This document shows positions 6,380 through 9,599 of a DNA stretch of 9,599 nucleotides, one piece after another. Origin of the DNA: CAZOWW01 sp964583765. Its GTDB lineage: Bacteria; Actinomycetota; Actinomycetes; Actinomycetales; Kineosporiaceae. The DNA is taken from assembly GCA_964583765.1 (NCBI GenBank), contig CAZOWW010000169.1, forward strand, positions 1-9,599. Reading direction: 5' to 3'. The notes beneath the pieces were generated by a model. That model was not told the DNA's origin and searched no databases. It saw only the letters and a list, made by a program, of their open reading frames with translations. Numbering within the stretch: the first letter of the stretch is position 1; each line of letters opens with the position of its first letter. Position numbers and translations under genes: made by a program.

Positions 6380-6400
6380 TCAACCTCGGGGGTGCGCGAC
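6358..6400 (-). repeat. Tandem 21/22-bp duplication spanning the transporter stop codon
   Basis: Copy 6379-6400 (22 bp) and copy 6358-6378 (21 bp) are identical apart from one extra G in a plus-strand run (five Gs at 6388-6392 against four). The upstream copy encodes the last residues VAHPRG and the stop; the second lies just after the stop. Confidence 0.9.
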
Positions 6401-7234
6401 GGTCGTCGTGATGATGCCCACGGCGATCGCCGCCAGGCCGAGAATCACCGCGGTATGGGCGTCCGACCCTCCCTGGAGGTGCTCCCGGAGCATCCATCGA
6501 CCGGCCCCGAACGCGGCCACCGGGTCTCCCGCGGTCACCGTGGGCAGCACGAGCCTCAGCGGTGCACGCTGGAACGCCCGCTGGATGATCAGGTTGCCGA
6601 GCAGGGAAGCGATGACGAAGCCCGCCAGGCCGGTGGCCACGGGAAGCGCGTCGAGGTCGTCCACCCAGTTCGCCACGCCCTTGAGGAACACCGCGTCCAG
6701 GGCGAAGCAGGCTCCCGCCGCCGCCCCCATGATCACCGCGGAACGGTTGGGGCGCCGCCGGACCCTGGACGCGCTGAGGCCGATCGCCGCGACCACGGCC
6801 AGGGCGATCGCCGCAGTGAGCTGGACGCCGGTGTCGACGGGTTTCCCGCCGCCGGGTTGGCCGTAGCCGAGCAGCACGATCACCCCGACCACGAGGACGA
6901 CCGAGCCGAGAAGCTCCCCGTGGCGCATCCACCGCCGTTCCCGAGCGGCCTCGATGGCGAGGGAGAGCACCAGGCCGGCGGCGAGGACCGCCTGCACCAG
7001 GATCACGCCGCCCCGGGCCAGGGCCACCGCGTGCAGGCCCAGTGCGGCCAGGGCCAGCGTCGAGCCGGCGACCCAGCGGGGTGCGCGGAGCAACTTGAGG
7101 AAGAGCCGCACCGGGCCGCCGGCCTCGACGGGGACGACCGCAGCGGCCCCGCGCTGAAGGTTGTTCGCCACCGCGAAGATCAAAGCTGCCCCGGCGGCGT
7201 ACCCGACGGCCGGCAGGTCGACCCCGGCCATCAC
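6380..7234 (-). CDS. EamA/DMT-superfamily-like multi-pass transporter
   Basis: The 284-residue protein is almost entirely hydrophobic, with about ten predicted helices and short basic loops, for example around RERRWMRHGE in the middle of the first half and SRVRRRPNRS between the halves. The size and two-halves layout match the drug/metabolite transporter superfamily: 2 x 5 helices, with YAAGAALIFAVANNLQRGA opening the first half and VIMGAAAGACFALDAVFLKGV opening the second. The C-terminal RAPLRLVLPTVTAGDPVAAFGAGRWMLREHL is typical of its last helices. The substrate cannot be read from sequence; metabolite or drug export and metal transport (NIPA-like) are both possible. The start is uncertain: GTG 7234 and ATG 7231 are adjacent and no good ribosome binding site is visible. 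It starts 39 bp after the oxidoreductase gene, so co-transcription with it is likely. The C-terminal end looks altered by a repeat and homopolymer change. Confidence 0.8.
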   Translation of the reverse strand: MMAGVDLPAVGYAAGAALIFAVANNLQRGAAAVVPVEAGGPVRLFLKLLRAPRWVAGSTLALAALGLHAVALARGGVILVQAVLAAGLVLSLAIEAARERRWMRHGELLGSVVLVVGVIVLLGYGQPGGGKPVDTGVQLTAAIALAVVAAIGLSASRVRRRPNRSAVIMGAAAGACFALDAVFLKGVANWVDDLDALPVATGLAGFVIASLLGNLIIQRAFQRAPLRLVLPTVTAGDPVAAFGAGRWMLREHLQGGSDAHTAVILGLAAIAVGIITTTVAHPRG

Positions 7235-7273
7235 GACGCCGCGCCGAGTGGGAAGGCGCGGGGCGCCGTGCTC

Positions 7274-7735
7274 TCAGGCACCCGCGTACTCGGGCGGGAC
7301 GCCGCCCGTACTCACGGGGCCCCAACCGGAGACGGTCACCGCGAGGCAGACCTTGTTGCGATCTCGCATGGCCTGGCGGTACTCCTCCCAATCCGGATGC
7401 TCGCCCGCGGCCGCCCGGTAGTAGTCCACGAGCGCTTCGACACCGGCCTCGCCGTCCAGCACCTCGGCCGTGCCGTGAATCTGCACCCACGCCTCGCCGA
7501 AGTCGTCGCCGAGGACGAGCACCGAACAGGCGGGGTCCCGCCGCAGGTTGAGGGTCTTCGCCCGGGTGGGGTAGCTGGCGACGAGCAACCGTCCGTCCGG
7601 GCCGAGGGCTCCGGTGACCGGGGAGAGCTGTGGCCGTCCGTCCGCGCGGACGGTGGCCAGCACCCAGTTCCGCCGTCCGGCGATGAAGTCGTCGAGCACC
7701 CGTCTGTCCACACGGGTGTTTCTGGCCACCTGCAC
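7274..7735 (-). CDS. PPOX-class F420-dependent oxidoreductase family protein
   Basis: The 153-residue protein belongs to the split-barrel flavin/deazaflavin-binding family (pyridoxamine 5'-phosphate oxidase-like) that in actinobacteria commonly uses coenzyme F420 to reduce small substrates. Visible blocks are RRNWVLATVRADGRPQLSPV (21-40), a barrel start typical of the family; LLVASYPTRAKTLNLRRDP (50-68), where the basic TRAKTLNLRRDP helix lines the cofactor phosphate site; and SVLVLGDDFGEAWVQIHGTAEVLD (71-94). The C-terminal GWGPVSTGGVPPEYAGA is also typical. The length is normal for the family. GTG 7735 is chosen because GGAGG (7741-7745) lies 5 nt upstream; the open frame continues far upstream without family sequence. 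It is likely the first gene of a unit with the downstream transporter. F420 use, as opposed to FMN or heme, is inferred from family. Confidence 0.88.
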   Translation of the reverse strand: MQVARNTRVDRRVLDDFIAGRRNWVLATVRADGRPQLSPVTGALGPDGRLLVASYPTRAKTLNLRRDPACSVLVLGDDFGEAWVQIHGTAEVLDGEAGVEALVDYYRAAAGEHPDWEEYRQAMRDRNKVCLAVTVSGWGPVSTGGVPPEYAGA

Positions 7736-7921
7736 TGTTCCCTCCCCGGGGTCGGGCACCCGGCGGTCGCGTCGTGGAGCGGGCCGGGCACGGGTGCCAG
7801 GCGACCATTGTGCCCAGTGGCGATGGCCGGACCTGGTAGGTGTTGCGGTGACGACCGCCACGTGCCGCATTCGTCCCGTCATGGGGGCGGGGCGGCCCTC
7901 GCCCCCGGGGGCGGACAACCC
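7736..7921. other. Intergenic region upstream of the oxidoreductase gene
   Basis: Together with the adjoining terminator, about 240 bp separate the LamG stop and the oxidoreductase start. The region contains the oxidoreductase ribosome binding site (7741-7745) and a possible -10 (7807-7812). I see no further gene. Confidence 0.5.
7807..7812 (-). promoter_or_regulatory. Possible -10 element (CACAAT) for the oxidoreductase-transporter unit
   Basis: On the minus strand GGGCACAATGG resembles actinobacterial -10 contexts and would give a leader of about 65-70 nt before GTG 7735. No clear -35 is seen. Low confidence. Confidence 0.3.
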
Positions 7922-7962
7922 GCACAGGGCGGGAGTCCCGGATACGGACTCCCGCCCTGTGC
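7922..7962 (-). terminator. Hairpin terminator of the LamG protein gene
   Basis: GCACAGGGCGGGAGTCC (7922-7938) pairs perfectly with 7946-7962 over 17 bp, with a 7-nt loop. It lies 12 bp beyond the LamG gene stop (7975-7977). No T-run follows on the minus strand, as is usual for actinobacterial hairpin terminators. It isolates the LamG gene from the oxidoreductase unit downstream. Confidence 0.88.
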
Positions 7963-7974
7963 CTGCGCGTGACA

Positions 7975-9599
7975 TCACCCGTTGGTCGGGGTGACTCCGG
8001 TTCCCGCCGGGACGGTGGCCACCTGCGCCATCGCGTAGTGATCGGCCACCTGGGCGGCGGTGAGGGTCACGGGGTACACGCTCACCTCGTCGACGGCCCC
8101 GGTGAGGAAGCCTCCGCTGGTGGGCGGAAGGGGCCAGCCGCCGGTGCTGTCCCCGCCGATGCGCCAGTATCCCTCGGCGTACTCGGCCTGCGTCGTCGTC
8201 GGATCGGACGTGGTGAGCACGCCGTCCAGGTACAGGGCCATCCCGGTCGGTCCGAGCGTGCTGACCACCTGGTGCCACCGGCCGTCCGCGTAACCGGCGC
8301 CCGTGGTCAGGGTGTGCTCCCCGGCATGGTTGTAGACGCCGAAGACGATGCGCCCGGTGTCGGTGAGGTAGATCTGCCGGTCGTAGTTGGTGCTGGGGGA
8401 GTCGACGTGGTTGCCCAGACCGACGATCTTGGCGCCCGTCGTGGAGGTGGTGCGGAACCAGGCCTCCACGCTGTACGTGTTCGGGCCGAACATCGGCTGC
8501 TTGAGGGCGGCGAAGCTGGTCGACGTGCCCGCGAAGGTGGCCGCGGTCCCCGAGCCGAGGAAGGCCCCGGGGGTGCCGAGCGTGACGCCGGTGAGCAGAG
8601 CCGGGTTCGTGCCGAGCACGTCGGCCGCGGTGGCGGCTCCCACCGGGTCGTCGAAGGTGATCAGGTTGCTGGCACCGTCCGCGATCACGTGGTCGACGTA
8701 GCTGCCGAGGACGCTGGCCGCGGCCACGGTGACCGGTGCACTGACCGGGGACCCGATGTAGTTGCCGTCGGGGTCGATGGCGCGCACCCGGTAGGTGTGG
8801 ACCGAGCCCGGGACGAGCCCGGTGTCGGTGAACGAGAGCTGGGGCTGGTTGTAGAAGGACGACGAGCGGGACACCGTGGCGACCGGCGTGTTACCGGAGT
8901 CCCGGAACACCTGGTAGGTCAGGGACGAGTCGTCCCGGTCCCAGGTGGCCTGCCAGGAAACGCGCGCGCTGCCGGCGGCGAGCGAGCGGACGGCCGGGGC
9001 CGGGAACGGCGTGAGCGGCCCGGCGTGGTGCGGGGACTTCGAGCGGAGCACGAACCGGGCCAGGCCCTGCTGCGCCAGGTTGTTCACGGTGAGGAACTCG
9101 CCGCCGAGCACCACGTACCCGCTGCTGGAGGACTCGATTGCCCAGGGGCCGTTGCGCCAGTAGCTCGTCGCGGGACCGCCGTCGGTGCTGTCGAAGAGCG
9201 GGATGAGCGCCGGGATCGGCGTCCCGTCGTCGTTGGCGCCGTTGACGGTCGCGGTCTCGGCGACGACGCGGTTGTAGTAGCGCGGCGTCCGCTCGGGCCA
9301 GGCGTAGGTCTTCGAGCAGTCGTGGGCGTGGTTGGCGCTGTACACGACGCCGTTGAGCTCGGTGATCGCCTGGGTCGCGCCGAGGCAGTAGTCGATCCAG
9401 TTGGTCTTGCCGGTGCTCACGTTCGCCGAGAAGCGGCCGTCGAAGATCTCCGGACCCTCGCCGTCCACGGAGACGTAGACGGTCTGCCCGCGGACCGCGA
9501 AGTCGGTCACCCAGGAACGATTCGTGGTGGCACCAGGGGCGCCGGGGATGATCGTGGTGCTCGCCCACGGGGCGAGGGTGCCCTTGGCGGTGTAGACGT
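7975..9599 (-). CDS. Secreted multidomain protein, 3' part: propeller-like region, FN3 and LamG domains (5' end outside window)
   Basis: The frame is open to the window edge, so at least 540 residues are seen and the start and signal peptide are missing. The visible order is as follows. Residues 1-180 resemble the end of a beta-propeller/delta-60-type repeat region common in large actinobacterial surface proteins (TELNGVVYSANHAHDC, and GYVVLGGEFLTVNNLAQQGLARF). A fibronectin type III domain covers about 196-292 (VSWQATWDRDDSSLTYQVFRDS ... YRVRAIDPDGN). A LamG/concanavalin-type jelly roll covers about 297-521 (YSVEAWFRTTS, GRWHQVVSTL, ALYLDGVL, GAVDEVSVYPVTLTAAQVADHY). Cys71 and Cys94 may form a disulfide. 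The protein stops 14-15 residues after the LamG domain at PAGTGVTPTNG, with no LPXTG motif or C-terminal helix, so it is probably released or held by other domains. A role in carbohydrate or surface binding is inference. Confidence 0.85.
   Translation of the reverse strand, partial: VYTAKGTLAPWASTTIIPGAPGATTNRSWVTDFAVRGQTVYVSVDGEGPEIFDGRFSANVSTGKTNWIDYCLGATQAITELNGVVYSANHAHDCSKTYAWPERTPRYYNRVVAETATVNGANDDGTPIPALIPLFDSTDGGPATSYWRNGPWAIESSSSGYVVLGGEFLTVNNLAQQGLARFVLRSKSPHHAGPLTPFPAPAVRSLAAGSARVSWQATWDRDDSSLTYQVFRDSGNTPVATVSRSSSFYNQPQLSFTDTGLVPGSVHTYRVRAIDPDGNYIGSPVSAPVTVAAASVLGSYVDHVIADGASNLITFDDPVGAATAADVLGTNPALLTGVTLGTPGAFLGSGTAATFAGTSTSFAALKQPMFGPNTYSVEAWFRTTSTTGAKIVGLGNHVDSPSTNYDRQIYLTDTGRIVFGVYNHAGEHTLTTGAGYADGRWHQVVSTLGPTGMALYLDGVLTTSDPTTTQAEYAEGYWRIGGDSTGGWPLPPTSGGFLTGAVDEVSVYPVTLTAAQVADHYAMAQVATVPAGTGVTPTNG

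Noticed and set aside
6294..7972. Very long open frames on both strands (over 500 codons) across the transporter and oxidoreductase
   Set aside because: Composition is Arg/Gly/Pro-rich without domains. The real genes in another frame have clear helices and motifs and proper starts.

Overview
The window is high-GC DNA with strongly GC-biased third codon positions, GTG and TTG starts and GGAGG-type ribosome binding sites. Together with the gene families present (F420/PPOX-type oxidoreductase, secreted FN3/LamG protein, Tat-exported GDPD-like protein, UPF0104/LPG-synthase-TM protein), this points to an actinomycete, plausibly a Micrococcales member such as a Cellulomonas or Promicromonospora relative. 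The genus is inference. It is draft sequence: a 10-N placeholder (5460-5469) interrupts a gene.

Left part (1-2319): an ADP-ribosylglycohydrolase family gene on the minus strand appears to have lost its C-terminal metal-binding motif. It is divergent from a small plus-strand membrane protein with four predicted transmembrane segments and a Pro/Gly/Tyr/Gln repeat tail. A plus-strand YpeA-type GNAT acetyltransferase follows, with a promoter -10 so close to its ATG that its mRNA is probably leaderless.

Middle (2303-6214): three genes suggest cell-envelope or lipid work. They are a membrane-anchored alpha/beta-hydrolase esterase (minus), a divergently transcribed Tat-exported protein of the glycerophosphodiester phosphodiesterase fold with altered active-site residues (plus), and a convergent flippase/LPG-synthase-like integral membrane protein (minus, split by the gap).

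Right part (6380-9599), all minus strand: a PPOX-class F420-dependent oxidoreductase, an EamA/DMT-type 10-TM transporter and the flippase-like gene lie in series (39 bp and 165 bp apart) and may be co-transcribed. Upstream, beyond a perfect 17-bp terminator stem, is the 3' part of a large secreted protein with a propeller-like region, an FN3 domain and a LamG domain; its 5' end is outside the window.

No RNA gene, insertion sequence, CRISPR array, phage gene or recognisable defence system was seen. I found no clearly new multi-gene system. The best leads are the apparent in-frame loss in the ADP-ribosylglycohydrolase, the atypical GDPD active site in an envelope-gene neighbourhood, and the homopolymer/tandem-repeat change at the transporter's C-terminus.
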